Assembly: GCA_963788225.1 (NCBI GenBank)
Contig: CAWBGI010000003.1
Coordinates: 372,001 to 436,000 of the forward strand
Direction of reading: 5' to 3'
DNA from: Sulfotelmatobacter sp963788225
GTDB lineage: Bacteria > Acidobacteriota > Terriglobia > Terriglobales > Acidobacteriaceae
Length of the DNA stretch: 64,000 bases
Under the pieces are notes generated by a model. The model searched no databases, was not told where the DNA came from, and worked only from the letters and a program-made list of their open reading frames with translations. Position 1 is the first letter of the stretch, and each line of letters begins with the position of its first letter. Shown one piece after another: positions 53,245 to 62,949 of the stretch. A program made the translations under genes and the position numbers.

Positions 53245-55368
53245 CTATTCGGGCCGAGCCTCGACGAGCAGATGTTGATGGAACTCGGCGGCAATTGTAG
53301 CCTTTGGGCCGCGTACGGTTCCGAGATCTTTGTTGTTCACATAGTCAACGACGCGGTACGCGCGGTCCTCGAGCCCGCGCAACTCAATCGGCCCGCTCCA
53401 CGCGCGGGCAAAGAATGCATAGTAAAGCTCTTGCCCCTTACGGATTACATGCGCCTCCGGGCGATCGAACCCAATGTCGTACAGATCTCCGAGATACTCG
53501 CCGCGCGACAGCATCTTGTCTTTGTAAATGCTCAGCCACTTCTCAAAGATCTTCTCGCGCTGCGGAGTGAGGTCCGACGTGCTGTGTTTCTTGACCAGAT
53601 TCGGCAGCACGAACTGCGTTCCGACAACTCCACCCACGCCCACGGTAGATGCGAAATCAATCGCCCCGTCGCTCAACTCCACGTGGTCGCCAAAGTAGGG
53701 AATGTTGTCACCCATCAGAGCCTTCAACGTCTTTCCCTTGGAGCGGATCTGAAACGAACTCTCCGGATCAGACGCGACCGACATATTGAAATGCGGCATG
53801 GTGAAGAACGAGTAGGCAGTGCCGCACGGACAAAACTCGACAAGCGCGTCCGGCTTCACGCTGCGCGCAGTTTCGTAAATCTCCTTGAAGAACTCAGGCA
53901 TCGCCTCAACCGAGTCTTCCGGACGCTTGTGATGGTGCGCAGGATTGTAACAAGGCGGAACGCCGTTCATGTGCTGGCCATCAAGTTTGAGGCCGTCATA
54001 TCCCCACTCGCCCAGAAGCTTGCGCACCAGCGCCTTGTGGTATTCCACAACGTCTCGATCGGCGGGACACAGATAAAACGAGTGCCACCACGAAATCTTC
54101 CGCTTCGATCCATCGCGATTCAGCAGAAGGTAGTCGGGATGGTTCTTAAGGACCTGCGAATCCGCAACGGCGCTCAGCGGCGACCACCACAACTGTGCCT
54201 TGAAGCCCTCGTCATGAATGCGATCCACCAGAGCTTTCATGTCAGCGTCACCGTGGGGAAACTTCTTCGGGTCAACTTCCCAATCGCCGTAGTTATTCTG
54301 CCAGCCATCATCTAACGTAACCCAGGAGAAGCCCATCTTCTTAACCGTAGGCAACGTGTCGTAGACCTGCTTGAGCTGTACCGACCGGCCATAACCCCAG
54401 GCGCACCAGATCGGTCCATAGGCGCTGTCCGGCGCCGAAGCCATCTGAAATCCCTGCCGCATCATGAGGCGCCGATATTCGGTGAGCGTGTGAAAGTAAT
54501 CGCCCTGATGCACGGACACGAACGTACGGAGAGTATGAAAGCTCTCTCCCGGTTCCAACGTTTGCTTCCGAGCGGAGCGCACGGCCACGCGCGCATGATT
54601 TGCATCGGGCATGGAAACAGGAAGCGAGACAAGTCGCGGCCCAGGCTCTACATGACCTACCGCAAGCCCGAGATCTTTGCGCCAGACATCGATAACGGGA
54701 GTTCCGCCGCCATAGTCGCTGGCATTCATCCCGAGAAAGTTGTCCTGCTCGAATCCCGCACGCAACGGAACCACCCAATCGGGCCGCTTCTCGTAGGAGC
54801 CGCTTTGGTAAGACCAGAACGCCGGGCCGCGTGCGGATGGCCTTGCACTCAGTGTGTACTGATGATTGGCCCATCTGCGGATCGTGAGTCGATCAGTCCC
54901 CTCGTTTGTGTACGTGACGTCAAAGACGGCGAAGGATGGAAACTCGGAATAAATTGTGACGGATACATCCTTGCGCAACTCGCCCGATTTGCCGGTCAGC
55001 GAAAGCCGCTCACCCGCGCCAAACGCGTCCGACACACGCTCGCGGCGGCTGGCGCTCAGGGCAAAGTCGCTCCACGTACGAACGCTGGTAACCGTCTCCG
55101 ATGCGGACAACGGAGCCAGAATTTTCGGACTGGGCCCAAGCAGGGCGACAATACGGCTATGGAGGTGTTGATCGAACTCGATCCGTAAAATCGAACTTTG
55201 GATCTGAAGATCAGGAAGGCCGTCGGCCGCGGAGGCGGGAGCAGACTGTTGCGCCGAACTATGCTGCCCCGAGTTCCAGCGAGGCAGCGCGAGGCCGAGC
55301 ATGGCACAGCATGTTTGAGTGATGGCCTGCCGGCGCGTGATCATCGAAGGGTTCCGCTGAACATTCAT
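53245..55368 (-). CDS. Secreted GH36-type alpha-galactosidase or alpha-N-acetylgalactosaminidase
   Basis: 707 residues. A Tat-like signal (TRRQAITQTCCAMLGLAL) is at the N-terminus; starts at 55368 or 55344 are possible. A beta-sandwich domain comes first, then the catalytic barrel with WVTLDDGWQNNYGDWE and the nucleophile motif YDGLKLDGQHM, in which the Asp is typical of clan GH-D. LVEFCPCGTAYSFF follows. It would remove terminal alpha-galactose or alpha-GalNAc residues outside the cytoplasm. The specificity cannot be read here; the nearby GatZ and NagA genes make GalNAc possible. Confidence 0.85.
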   Translation of the reverse strand: MNVQRNPSMITRRQAITQTCCAMLGLALPRWNSGQHSSAQQSAPASAADGLPDLQIQSSILRIEFDQHLHSRIVALLGPSPKILAPLSASETVTSVRTWSDFALSASRRERVSDAFGAGERLSLTGKSGELRKDVSVTIYSEFPSFAVFDVTYTNEGTDRLTIRRWANHQYTLSARPSARGPAFWSYQSGSYEKRPDWVVPLRAGFEQDNFLGMNASDYGGGTPVIDVWRKDLGLAVGHVEPGPRLVSLPVSMPDANHARVAVRSARKQTLEPGESFHTLRTFVSVHQGDYFHTLTEYRRLMMRQGFQMASAPDSAYGPIWCAWGYGRSVQLKQVYDTLPTVKKMGFSWVTLDDGWQNNYGDWEVDPKKFPHGDADMKALVDRIHDEGFKAQLWWSPLSAVADSQVLKNHPDYLLLNRDGSKRKISWWHSFYLCPADRDVVEYHKALVRKLLGEWGYDGLKLDGQHMNGVPPCYNPAHHHKRPEDSVEAMPEFFKEIYETARSVKPDALVEFCPCGTAYSFFTMPHFNMSVASDPESSFQIRSKGKTLKALMGDNIPYFGDHVELSDGAIDFASTVGVGGVVGTQFVLPNLVKKHSTSDLTPQREKIFEKWLSIYKDKMLSRGEYLGDLYDIGFDRPEAHVIRKGQELYYAFFARAWSGPIELRGLEDRAYRVVDYVNNKDLGTVRGPKATIAAEFHQHLLVEARPE

Positions 55369-55523
55369 TATCTCTTGCCGACAGGGCTGTGCTAATGTTG
55401 CGATATGTTACGAATCAATTCCTTTTACTTTCTATCCCGGCTGTTGTCAAGCGGTGAAGTGCGTCCAGATGGCATTTTCGGTCCCATTGAATTTATGGGT
55501 CGAGACTCCAGGAGGAGCATAGT

Positions 55524-56864
55524 TTGAAACCGAGGACTCACCGCCGCTGCTCCAGCGCCGCCCTGCGGAATATCGTGAAGCGCAATCGTGTCTCGGGGAA
55601 GGGCGGGGTCTATGCGGTCTGTTCCGCACATCCCTGGGTTATCGACGCGGCCATCCGGCAGGCGATGGAAGACGATTCTGTCCTGCTGGTGGAGTCCACT
55701 TCCAGCCAGGTCAATCACCTTGGCGGTTACACAGGACAGACTCCGAGTCAGTTTGCGGAGTTTGTTCATTCCGCGTCGCGACGCATGGGGCTTCCCGGAG
55801 ATCGAGTGCTGCTGGGCGGAGATCATCTTGGGCCATTTCCGTGGAGGGCCACAAAATCGAATCGCGCCTTGCGGAAGGCGTGTGAACTGGTCCGTTCCTG
55901 TGTGCTGGCGGGATACGGGAAAATTCATCTGGATGCGAGCATGGCGTGTGCCGATGATCCAAAGGTCCTCTCCGAACCCACCGTCGCGCAGCGCTCCGCC
56001 GTGTTGTGCGAAGCTGCTGAGGAAGCGCTGAAACACTTGCCCCGAGGAGCGGTAGCTCCTCTTTACGTCATCGGGACCGAAGTGCCTGCGCCAGGGGGCG
56101 AGTCGGATTCAGGAAAGCCTCCCACGGTAACCACCATCGAGAGCCTGCATCAGACCCTGCGCATTTTTCAACAGGCCTTTGACGAACGGAACCTTTCCGC
56201 AGCCTGGCAGAGGGTGGTCGGTGTGGTGGTGCAGCCTGGGGTCGAGTTCGGAGACGACTTCGTGTTCCCATACGATCGCCGCAAGACTCGCTCGCTCTCG
56301 GCAGCATTGCCTCGCAGCCCTGCGCTGGTTTATGAGGCGCACTCCACGGACTATCAGTCTGCCAGCGCGCTGGCGCAAATGGTCGAAGATCATTTCGCCA
56401 TTTTGAAAGTGGGGCCGTGGTTGACCTTCGCGTTCCGCGAAGCTGTGTTCGCCTTGAGCGCGATCGAAACCGAGATGCTTGCCGGGAGAAAAGGCCAACG
56501 GCTGTCGCGAGTGCGGGAAGTTCTCGATCGGACCATGCTCCGCAAACCCGACTACTGGCGCTCTTACCATCACGGGGATGAAAGCCAATTACGCCTGTCG
56601 CGGGCCTACAGTTATAGCGATCGCTGCCGGTACTATTGGCACCAGCCCGCCATCCAAACAGAGATCGAACGCCTGCTCCATAACCTGAAGGCGCACTCGT
56701 TTCCCTTGACGCTGGTCAGCCAGTATCTTCCTCGGGAGTACGAGGCGATCAGAACGGGACGAATCGAGGGCCGTCCCGAAGCACTTATTCGATATCACAT
56801 TCAGCTGGTCCTGCGAATCTATGCTACGGCTTGCGGGATTGAGGAAAACAGAGTTTGCAGTTGA
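55524..56864 (+). CDS. GatZ/KbaZ-like protein (D-tagatose-1,6-bisphosphate aldolase non-catalytic subunit family)
   Basis: 446 residues; the start is TTG at 55524 with AGGAGG about ten bases upstream. The family motifs VYAVCSAHPWVIDAA, LLVESTSSQVNHLGGYTG and LLGGDHLGPFPW are present. The family is needed for stable GatY/KbaY aldolase, but neither gatY nor kbaY is in the window, so its partner is outside or its role differs. Direct words CTTTT and CTTTC in the 155-base upstream gap could be operator parts. Confidence 0.85.
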   Translation: MKPRTHRRCSSAALRNIVKRNRVSGKGGVYAVCSAHPWVIDAAIRQAMEDDSVLLVESTSSQVNHLGGYTGQTPSQFAEFVHSASRRMGLPGDRVLLGGDHLGPFPWRATKSNRALRKACELVRSCVLAGYGKIHLDASMACADDPKVLSEPTVAQRSAVLCEAAEEALKHLPRGAVAPLYVIGTEVPAPGGESDSGKPPTVTTIESLHQTLRIFQQAFDERNLSAAWQRVVGVVVQPGVEFGDDFVFPYDRRKTRSLSAALPRSPALVYEAHSTDYQSASALAQMVEDHFAILKVGPWLTFAFREAVFALSAIETEMLAGRKGQRLSRVREVLDRTMLRKPDYWRSYHHGDESQLRLSRAYSYSDRCRYYWHQPAIQTEIERLLHNLKAHSFPLTLVSQYLPREYEAIRTGRIEGRPEALIRYHIQLVLRIYATACGIEENRVCS

Positions 56865-57017
56865 CAAAGGTCATCAAACGCAAGTAAAAGTAATCGTTCG
56901 TAATATTCCATAGCTAGGCTCGCAGTTTTCCAATAGACGCACTTTCGCTAAAGCCCGACAGGTGGTCGAGCGAATATTCGAGACCAGCGCTCTTGGACCC
57001 AGCTCAGGAGGCTCACC

Positions 57018-60000
57018 ATGGCCGTCCGTTTCTACATTCGACAGATACTTGGGGCTCTGTTTCTCCTGCTGGCCGTTAGCTTTGCCACGCCGACGTGGGC
57101 ACAAAAAGATGCTGGAGCCATTGTAGGTCTCGTGCGCGACTCTACCGGCGCAGTGATTACGGACGCCAAGGTGACCGTGGTGGACCTGGATCGCGGCACC
57201 CAGTTGACCCTTTTCACCAACCGTGAGGGCGAGTATGTGGCCGGCCCGCTCAGGATCGGCCGCTATAGTGTCACCATCGAGAAAGCAGGATTCAAGAAAG
57301 CAGTTGCCAGGCCTTTTCAAGTGAACGTTCAGGATCGAATCGGCGTGGACCTGACCCTTCAGCCGGGCATGGCAACAGAAACCATGACGGTTACCGCGGA
57401 GGGGGCGCAACTCCAAACCGAAACCTCCGACCTGGGGCAGGTGGTGGACAGCCAGCGCATCAATGCGCTTCCCTTGAATGGACGCAACTATGCGCAACTC
57501 GCGCTACTGGGCACCGGCATTGCCGCCGCTGAGCCGGGCTCGCGCGTGGAAACTACGTACGGCTTCAGCTCCAACGGCGCCCGCTCTCTGCAAAATAACT
57601 TTCTCCTGGACGGCATCGACAACAATGCCAATCTGGGCGACGTACTCAACGGCGCAGCTTACGTGGTTCAACCTGCGGTGGACGCCATCGCCGAATTCAA
57701 GGTCGAAACCAATTCCTACAGTGCGGAGTTCGGCCGCGGCAACGGCGCGATTATGAATGCCGTAATCAAATCCGGCACCAACCAGTTGCACGGCGATCTG
57801 TGGGAGTTTCTGCGCAACGACAAATTCGACGCGATTAATCCCTTCGACGCCGAATTCGGCCAGCAGCCTTACAAGCAGAACCAGTTCGGCTTTACGCTGG
57901 GCGGTCCTATCAAGAAGAACAAGCTGTTTTTTTTCGGAGATTACGAAGGCCTGCGCATTCGACAGGCGCTGCCGCAGCTCTCCACCGTGCCGACGCCTGC
58001 CGAGGTTGGCGGAGATTTCTCGGCGTTTCTGCAGATCAGCAATCCGATTCCGGGTGTGGTCAACTGCAGCGGCAATCCCACTTATCAGGGAGAGATCTTT
58101 AATCCAGTCCTGGCGCAAAGCAACTCCGCGCTTAACGGCGGCGCAGGCTGCAGCGTCCCCATCGGAACCACCTCCACTGGCGTGCCGACGAACATCTTTA
58201 CTGGCAACAGTGGCACGAACACGGCGATCGATCCGCTCGCCCAGGAACTGGCTAATTTGTTTCCCGTGCCCAATACCACGCTATCCGGGGGCAACTACCT
58301 GGCCGATCCCGAGCGCCGCGAGACGGAAAACAAATTCGACATTCGCATCGATCACGCCATCAGCGACAAGGATAATTTTTTTGCCCGCTACAGTTACGGC
58401 AACGACAGTAATTTCCTTCCCTCACCGTTCAACAACGTCCTCGACGGCGGCGCCTTCCAGGACGGCTACAGCAACAACACAGCCCAGGGCCTGGCGGCCA
58501 GTGAGGTCCACACATTTCGCAACAACCTGGTAAACGAGTTTCGCTTCGGCTTCAACTACCTCAGCTCTCATCGCTACAATTTGAATTACAACCAGAATGT
58601 CTCAGCGCAACTTCCGATCCCTTTTCCGGGAGTTCCCTACGTGGCCGGTGAGGAGATCGGTGGATTGCCTTCTCTCAGCTTCGGTGATGGCACGGCGGCG
58701 ATTGGTTCCTCGGAATTTCTGCCCGCCATCGAAAAGCAGCACAGCTATGTTTTTGTCAACAATCTAAGTTGGATTCGCGGCCGCCATGCCGTGAAGTTCG
58801 GCGGCGAACTGCGCTTCGAACAGTTCACCATCCTCGAGCCGGCCGCGCCGCGTGGCTACATGGACTTCGGCGGCAACTTCGTCATCAACGATAACCTCGC
58901 CGCCCCCGGCACCGGCGGCGAGGCTTTTGCTTCTTTCATGCAGGGCATCAGCGACGGCGGGTCCATTACCAGTTTCCTGCCCAACATCGTCTACAACCGG
59001 CAGATTTACTCTGGCTATGCGCTCGACGACTTCAAAGTAACTCCGCGGCTCACGCTGAATCTGGGTCTGCGTTACGAACTTTTCACTACCATCAAAGCGG
59101 CCAGTAATCGGCAATCCACGTTCAATTTCAACTCCCTCTCGCTGATTACTCCCAAGGGACAAAATGCGCAGTTGACGCCCACGCTCGGCACCGAACTCGC
59201 CATTCAGAGCATCGGTTCTCCCGGGCTCATTTCTCCCGATCTCAATAATTTCGCACCCCGCATCGGACTGGCCCTGCAGATCTCTGACAAGCTCGTGCTG
59301 CGTAGCGGCTTCGGCATCTTCTATGGCGGGCAGGAAAATGGCCCGTTCTCGAATCCGAGTCCCGGGTTCAATCCTCCGTTCCTGTCTTCGGAGGCATTCA
59401 ACACTCCCTGCACTGCGCCCACCGCAAATCCAGGGCAGACGGATTGCTCGATTTCTGCCGTGAACAACGGGGGCTTGCCGCTCAACGTTTTGTCGCAGGG
59501 CTTCCCTGCCCAGTCTCTAAGCGACCCCAACGCACCCGAACTTTACTCGCTCGATCCGCATCTGGTCACGCCCTACACCGAGCAGTGGCATCTCGGTCTG
59601 GAATACCAATTGCCCGCTGACACCATTCTGGAAGTTTCCTACGCGGGCTCTCACGGATTGAAGCTCTTCGCGTTCTATAACGGCAATCAGACCGTTCCCG
59701 TGCTGGGGACAGACTCGCTTCCCACCGCGCCGCGGCGCCCGGCGCAGAATAACAATTGGCCCGGCGCCAACGGTCCGTGTGATCTGAATCCTGCGAATAA
59801 CTACGCTGACGCCGGCAATTGCAATCCCGCGCTCGATGTCATGATCGACACCTTCCGCTCGAATGCGTTGTCGAATTACAACTCGCTGCAGGTTCGCCTG
59901 GAGAAGCGTTATTCTCACGGACTCCAATACGAACTCGCCTACACTTGGGCGCACGCGCTCGATACCGCTTCCAGCGCCAGCCTGGGCTCGGTGAACAACG

Positions 60001-60659
60001 GAGATTTCCAGGATCAACGATTCCCCCAAGCTAACTACGGCAACTCCGACTTCGACGTGCGTCAGCGCTTGGTTTTCAGTTATATCTACGACCTGCCTTT
60101 CGGCCGCGGACGCAAGTTTGCCGGAGGCGCTTCGGGAGCCGTGAACCAGATTCTCGGCAACTGGCAATTGGCTGGCGTTTTTTCCGCCGCCACCGGCAAC
60201 TACTACACCGCCACCGATATCAACAATATTTCCGGCGGCGATTGCGGGGGCACCGTCGGCTACTATTGCTCACGCCCGGCTGTGGTCGGCAATCCCAACG
60301 CCAAGCCCTGCATCCCGGGAACGCTGTTTAACACCTGTGCGTTTGCCGACAACGGCACCATCCCCGGGATTATTCCCCTTGGAACATTCGGCGATGCGGG
60401 ACGCAACATCATCGAGGGCCCAGGATACAAAACCTGGGACACCGCGCTGATGAAACAGTTTCCCATCAGCGAGCAAAAGAAATTCGAATTCCGCGCGGAG
60501 TTTTTCAACGTGCTCAACCATGTGAATTATTTATTTGGACAGTTTGGCGCGATCAGCGCTGAGCCCACTCCTCTGGAACTTGGCCAGTCCGGCTTTGGAT
60601 ATCCCCTGGCGGCGCGTGCTCCTCGACAGATTCAGTTTGCGTTGAAGTTTTACTTCTGA
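57018..60659 (+). CDS. Oar-type TonB-dependent receptor with carboxypeptidase-regulatory-like domain
   Basis: 1213 residues. The signal peptide is GALFLLLAVSFATPTWA. The domain GAIVGLVRDSTGAVITDAKV to VTIEKAGFKK is a carboxypeptidase-regulatory-like (CarboxypepD_reg) fold, given in part. A plug domain follows (LPLNGRNYAQLALL, FLLDGIDNN), then the large beta-barrel, ending in an aromatic C-terminus (FALKFYF). Such proteins are abundant in Acidobacteria and import large molecules such as glycans. A strong ribosome site (AGGAGG) is ten bases before the ATG. It sits behind the GatZ gene on the same strand. Confidence 0.92.
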   Translation: MAVRFYIRQILGALFLLLAVSFATPTWAQKDAGAIVGLVRDSTGAVITDAKVTVVDLDRGTQLTLFTNREGEYVAGPLRIGRYSVTIEKAGFKKAVARPFQVNVQDRIGVDLTLQPGMATETMTVTAEGAQLQTETSDLGQVVDSQRINALPLNGRNYAQLALLGTGIAAAEPGSRVETTYGFSSNGARSLQNNFLLDGIDNNANLGDVLNGAAYVVQPAVDAIAEFKVETNSYSAEFGRGNGAIMNAVIKSGTNQLHGDLWEFLRNDKFDAINPFDAEFGQQPYKQNQFGFTLGGPIKKNKLFFFGDYEGLRIRQALPQLSTVPTPAEVGGDFSAFLQISNPIPGVVNCSGNPTYQGEIFNPVLAQSNSALNGGAGCSVPIGTTSTGVPTNIFTGNSGTNTAIDPLAQELANLFPVPNTTLSGGNYLADPERRETENKFDIRIDHAISDKDNFFARYSYGNDSNFLPSPFNNVLDGGAFQDGYSNNTAQGLAASEVHTFRNNLVNEFRFGFNYLSSHRYNLNYNQNVSAQLPIPFPGVPYVAGEEIGGLPSLSFGDGTAAIGSSEFLPAIEKQHSYVFVNNLSWIRGRHAVKFGGELRFEQFTILEPAAPRGYMDFGGNFVINDNLAAPGTGGEAFASFMQGISDGGSITSFLPNIVYNRQIYSGYALDDFKVTPRLTLNLGLRYELFTTIKAASNRQSTFNFNSLSLITPKGQNAQLTPTLGTELAIQSIGSPGLISPDLNNFAPRIGLALQISDKLVLRSGFGIFYGGQENGPFSNPSPGFNPPFLSSEAFNTPCTAPTANPGQTDCSISAVNNGGLPLNVLSQGFPAQSLSDPNAPELYSLDPHLVTPYTEQWHLGLEYQLPADTILEVSYAGSHGLKLFAFYNGNQTVPVLGTDSLPTAPRRPAQNNNWPGANGPCDLNPANNYADAGNCNPALDVMIDTFRSNALSNYNSLQVRLEKRYSHGLQYELAYTWAHALDTASSASLGSVNNGDFQDQRFPQANYGNSDFDVRQRLVFSYIYDLPFGRGRKFAGGASGAVNQILGNWQLAGVFSAATGNYYTATDINNISGGDCGGTVGYYCSRPAVVGNPNAKPCIPGTLFNTCAFADNGTIPGIIPLGTFGDAGRNIIEGPGYKTWDTALMKQFPISEQKKFEFRAEFFNVLNHVNYLFGQFGAISAEPTPLELGQSGFGYPLAARAPRQIQFALKFYF

Positions 60660-60722
60660 ACCCGTTCGCCCGATCACCACGGATTGGCACGGGACATAAA
60701 ACCGACGGTAGCGTCCGCTCCT

Positions 60723-62042
60723 TTATCTGCTGGCGATCCTGCGAGCTACCACCGCCCAGTTCACGAACGCCAGCGCGATGGTCGCGATCAGAATCAGGGA
60801 TTGGCCGAAGTCCACCCGCGTTACCAGGACCACGCACAGGATCACGCCGAGTATGGCAAAGAAATTTCCCGCCGGCAGGTGGAACATCGCGCTTGCACCT
60901 TCGGGCTTCCGGCGGCGCAGAATCGGTAAAGCTGCGCAGCCTACGCCGTAATAGAGAAGGCGTGCTACGGCGGAGAGAGTTACGTTCCATTTGAAGTCGC
61001 CGATCAGTGCTAATCCCCAGATCATAAGCGCAAAGACGAGGATCGAGACGTGGGGAGTGTGAAAGCGGCTGTGCACGGCCGCGAAGGCCTTTGGGAAGTC
61101 TCCTTGCTCAGCGAGGGCGAAGGGGACTCGGGGCATGGCCAGAATCTTGGCGCTTAGATATCCGTAAAAAGAAATCAGCGCGCCGAAGGCCACAAGTCCT
61201 GCTCCTATGGGACCGGCGGCTAGGCGCGCTACATCGGCCAGAGGGCGCTGGCTGTGTATGGAATCGGGCAGGACTCCGACAACCACCCACTGGATTAGCG
61301 CGTAGATCACCGTGCAGACCACAAGGGCGGTGAAGAGCGCGAACGGAGCGTCACGGCGCGGATTTTTCGCTTCGCTCATGGGCGCGAGTGCAGTTTCGAA
61401 TCCGCCATAGGCGAAGACCAGGAGCAGCATGGCGTTCAGCCATTGGCTGGTGCTGGGGGGCGCGGTGGTTGCGGCCGCGATGGTCCAGTGGTGCTTTTGA
61501 AGCACGAACAAACCTAACGCGATCACCGCGAACAAAGGCACAAGCTTGGCAGCCGTGAACACATTGCTCACCTGCGCTCCCCCCCGCACGCCGCGAATGT
61601 TGATGAACGTCAGAAAGCCTACCAGCGCGGTGAGAATGATGGCGCGCGGCAGCGGGTCTTTGGCATGCGGGAAGAACTCTCCCAGGTAAATCACAAACAG
61701 GTTAGCGTTGGCGGCTGGCGCGGCGACTTGCCCGAGCCAGAGCATCCAGGCAGTTTGAATGCCCATCAGGCGTCCGAAAGCGGCGCGGGCGTAGAGATAC
61801 GGGCCGCCGGCCTGCTGAAAGCGCGACGCGACCTCGGCGAAGCAACCCATGATCACGCTCATGCCGGCGCCGGCCGCGAGCACGGCGTAGGGGCTGTAGT
61901 CGCCGATGAGAGCTGCAACTTGCGAGGGTAGGCCGAAGACTCCGCTGCCGATGATGGAGTTCACTACCAGCGCGACCAGGCTCCAGCGGCCGATAGCGCG
62001 GATGAGTTGGTGTGTGGGTGGATTTGGGGCTGCGGATTCCAT
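60723..62042 (-). CDS. APC-family amino acid/polyamine permease
   Basis: 439 residues with 12 membrane helices of the APC superfamily. The first helix has VALVVNSIIGSGVFGLPSQV, with the Gly-Ser-Gly motif of the substrate site. GAQVSNVFTAAKLVPLFAVI and YGGFETALAPMSEAKNPRRD are also typical. It imports an amino acid or amine; substrate not set. It points away from the sugar genes and ends 63 bases after the receptor. Confidence 0.9.
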   Translation of the reverse strand: MESAAPNPPTHQLIRAIGRWSLVALVVNSIIGSGVFGLPSQVAALIGDYSPYAVLAAGAGMSVIMGCFAEVASRFQQAGGPYLYARAAFGRLMGIQTAWMLWLGQVAAPAANANLFVIYLGEFFPHAKDPLPRAIILTALVGFLTFINIRGVRGGAQVSNVFTAAKLVPLFAVIALGLFVLQKHHWTIAAATTAPPSTSQWLNAMLLLVFAYGGFETALAPMSEAKNPRRDAPFALFTALVVCTVIYALIQWVVVGVLPDSIHSQRPLADVARLAAGPIGAGLVAFGALISFYGYLSAKILAMPRVPFALAEQGDFPKAFAAVHSRFHTPHVSILVFALMIWGLALIGDFKWNVTLSAVARLLYYGVGCAALPILRRRKPEGASAMFHLPAGNFFAILGVILCVVLVTRVDFGQSLILIATIALAFVNWAVVARRIASR

Positions 62043-62160
62043 TCGTGCGTTTGTATCATATGCGGTCGATGCCGCAAGGAGTCGTGCTCATCGCGCAGCG
62101 CTGCGCGGAGGGCTTGGACGGCCGAGGCGGCCGTCGCCACATGGGCAGTGGATTGGAGAT

Positions 62161-62280
62161 GAGGAGTTCGTGCCTACATGCTCTGTGGTGACCTTCGAGC
62201 AAATGGTAACTGCACTGTTGGCTGCGATAGAAAATCCGGCGCATCGGATTCAGGTTGTGAGGACGCCGGAGAGAGATCCG
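62161..62280 (+). pseudogene. Possible C-terminal fragment of an NAD-dependent epimerase/dehydratase
   Basis: The frame contains SVVTFEQMVTALLAAIENPA, quoted in part, and RIQVVRTPERD, which resembles the C-terminal end of sugar-nucleotide epimerases (FEQM-x-ALL-x-A-x-ENP). No start codon, cofactor domain or ribosome site is present. The stretch 62043-62468 shows no other gene, and also holds a GGACGGCCGAGGCGGCC palindrome near 62115. This is a weak call. Confidence 0.3.
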
Positions 62281-62468
62281 GCCCGCGGGAACATGAAAAG
62301 CCTTGCCAGTAGCGGCATTCAGAGGCATCGTCTTGTGAGCATCAGTTCGTCCGACCAAAGTAACGGCTTGAATTACCAAAGCGCATGATCGTGGGACATC
62401 TATCACCTGCGCCCTGCCGATGAGATGTTCAAACACGCGATCGTTAGCGTCTCTCATTACTTCGGCCC

Positions 62469-62855
62469 ATGGGGAACGACACTCAGATGGACGACCTTCA
62501 CACCCGGATGGTGCGAGTTACGGAAGACCTGCGCGCGATCCAGCGCGAGCTGAACTGCGCCGCCATGCAGGCCCCCAGCGATCCGGAGTTGATGGAGGCT
62601 TTGAGCGCGCTGCCAGAGACGGAAGCCATCCAGGTGCTGTGCAAGTCGCTCGACCAGATGCGCCACTTCCTGTGGTTCTACACCCAGGTAATGAGCAACG
62701 ACCCGGAACTCGGCGACAAGCTGCGGCAGTCAAGCGCTTCGCAGACCGTGGAAGACGGCAAGGTGGATACTTCTTTTCTCGATAAGCTCACGCGGGCCGA
62801 TGAGGCCGTGCTGTTGCGCTATCTGGCCGACGCCAAAGACCGCAAGCCGAATTAG
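62469..62855 (+). CDS. Hypothetical protein (128 residues), helical
   Basis: The sequence starts MGNDTQMDDLHTRMVRVTED and is mostly alpha-helical with many Leu, Glu and Met. It contains PETEAIQVLCKSLDQMRHFL and LTRADEAVLLRYLADAKDRK. There is no signal or membrane segment, and I recognise no family. It is a lone gene between the remnant and nagA. Confidence 0.65.
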   Translation: MGNDTQMDDLHTRMVRVTEDLRAIQRELNCAAMQAPSDPELMEALSALPETEAIQVLCKSLDQMRHFLWFYTQVMSNDPELGDKLRQSSASQTVEDGKVDTSFLDKLTRADEAVLLRYLADAKDRKPN

Positions 62856-62876
62856 GCAGCCCCAAAAAGCAATTCG

Positions 62877-62949
62877 CCACGGATTAGCGCGGATAAACCA
62901 AGAACAATCTAAATGGCCTTATCCGTTTTTATCGGTGGCAATCCGTGGC
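62877..62949. repeat. Inverted repeat abutting the nagA stop codon
   Basis: CCACGGATT and GCGCGGATAA at the left face TTATCCG and AATCCGTGG at the right. The right arm ends just before the nagA stop codon, so the repeat could end transcription or be a dispersed element. Confidence 0.5.
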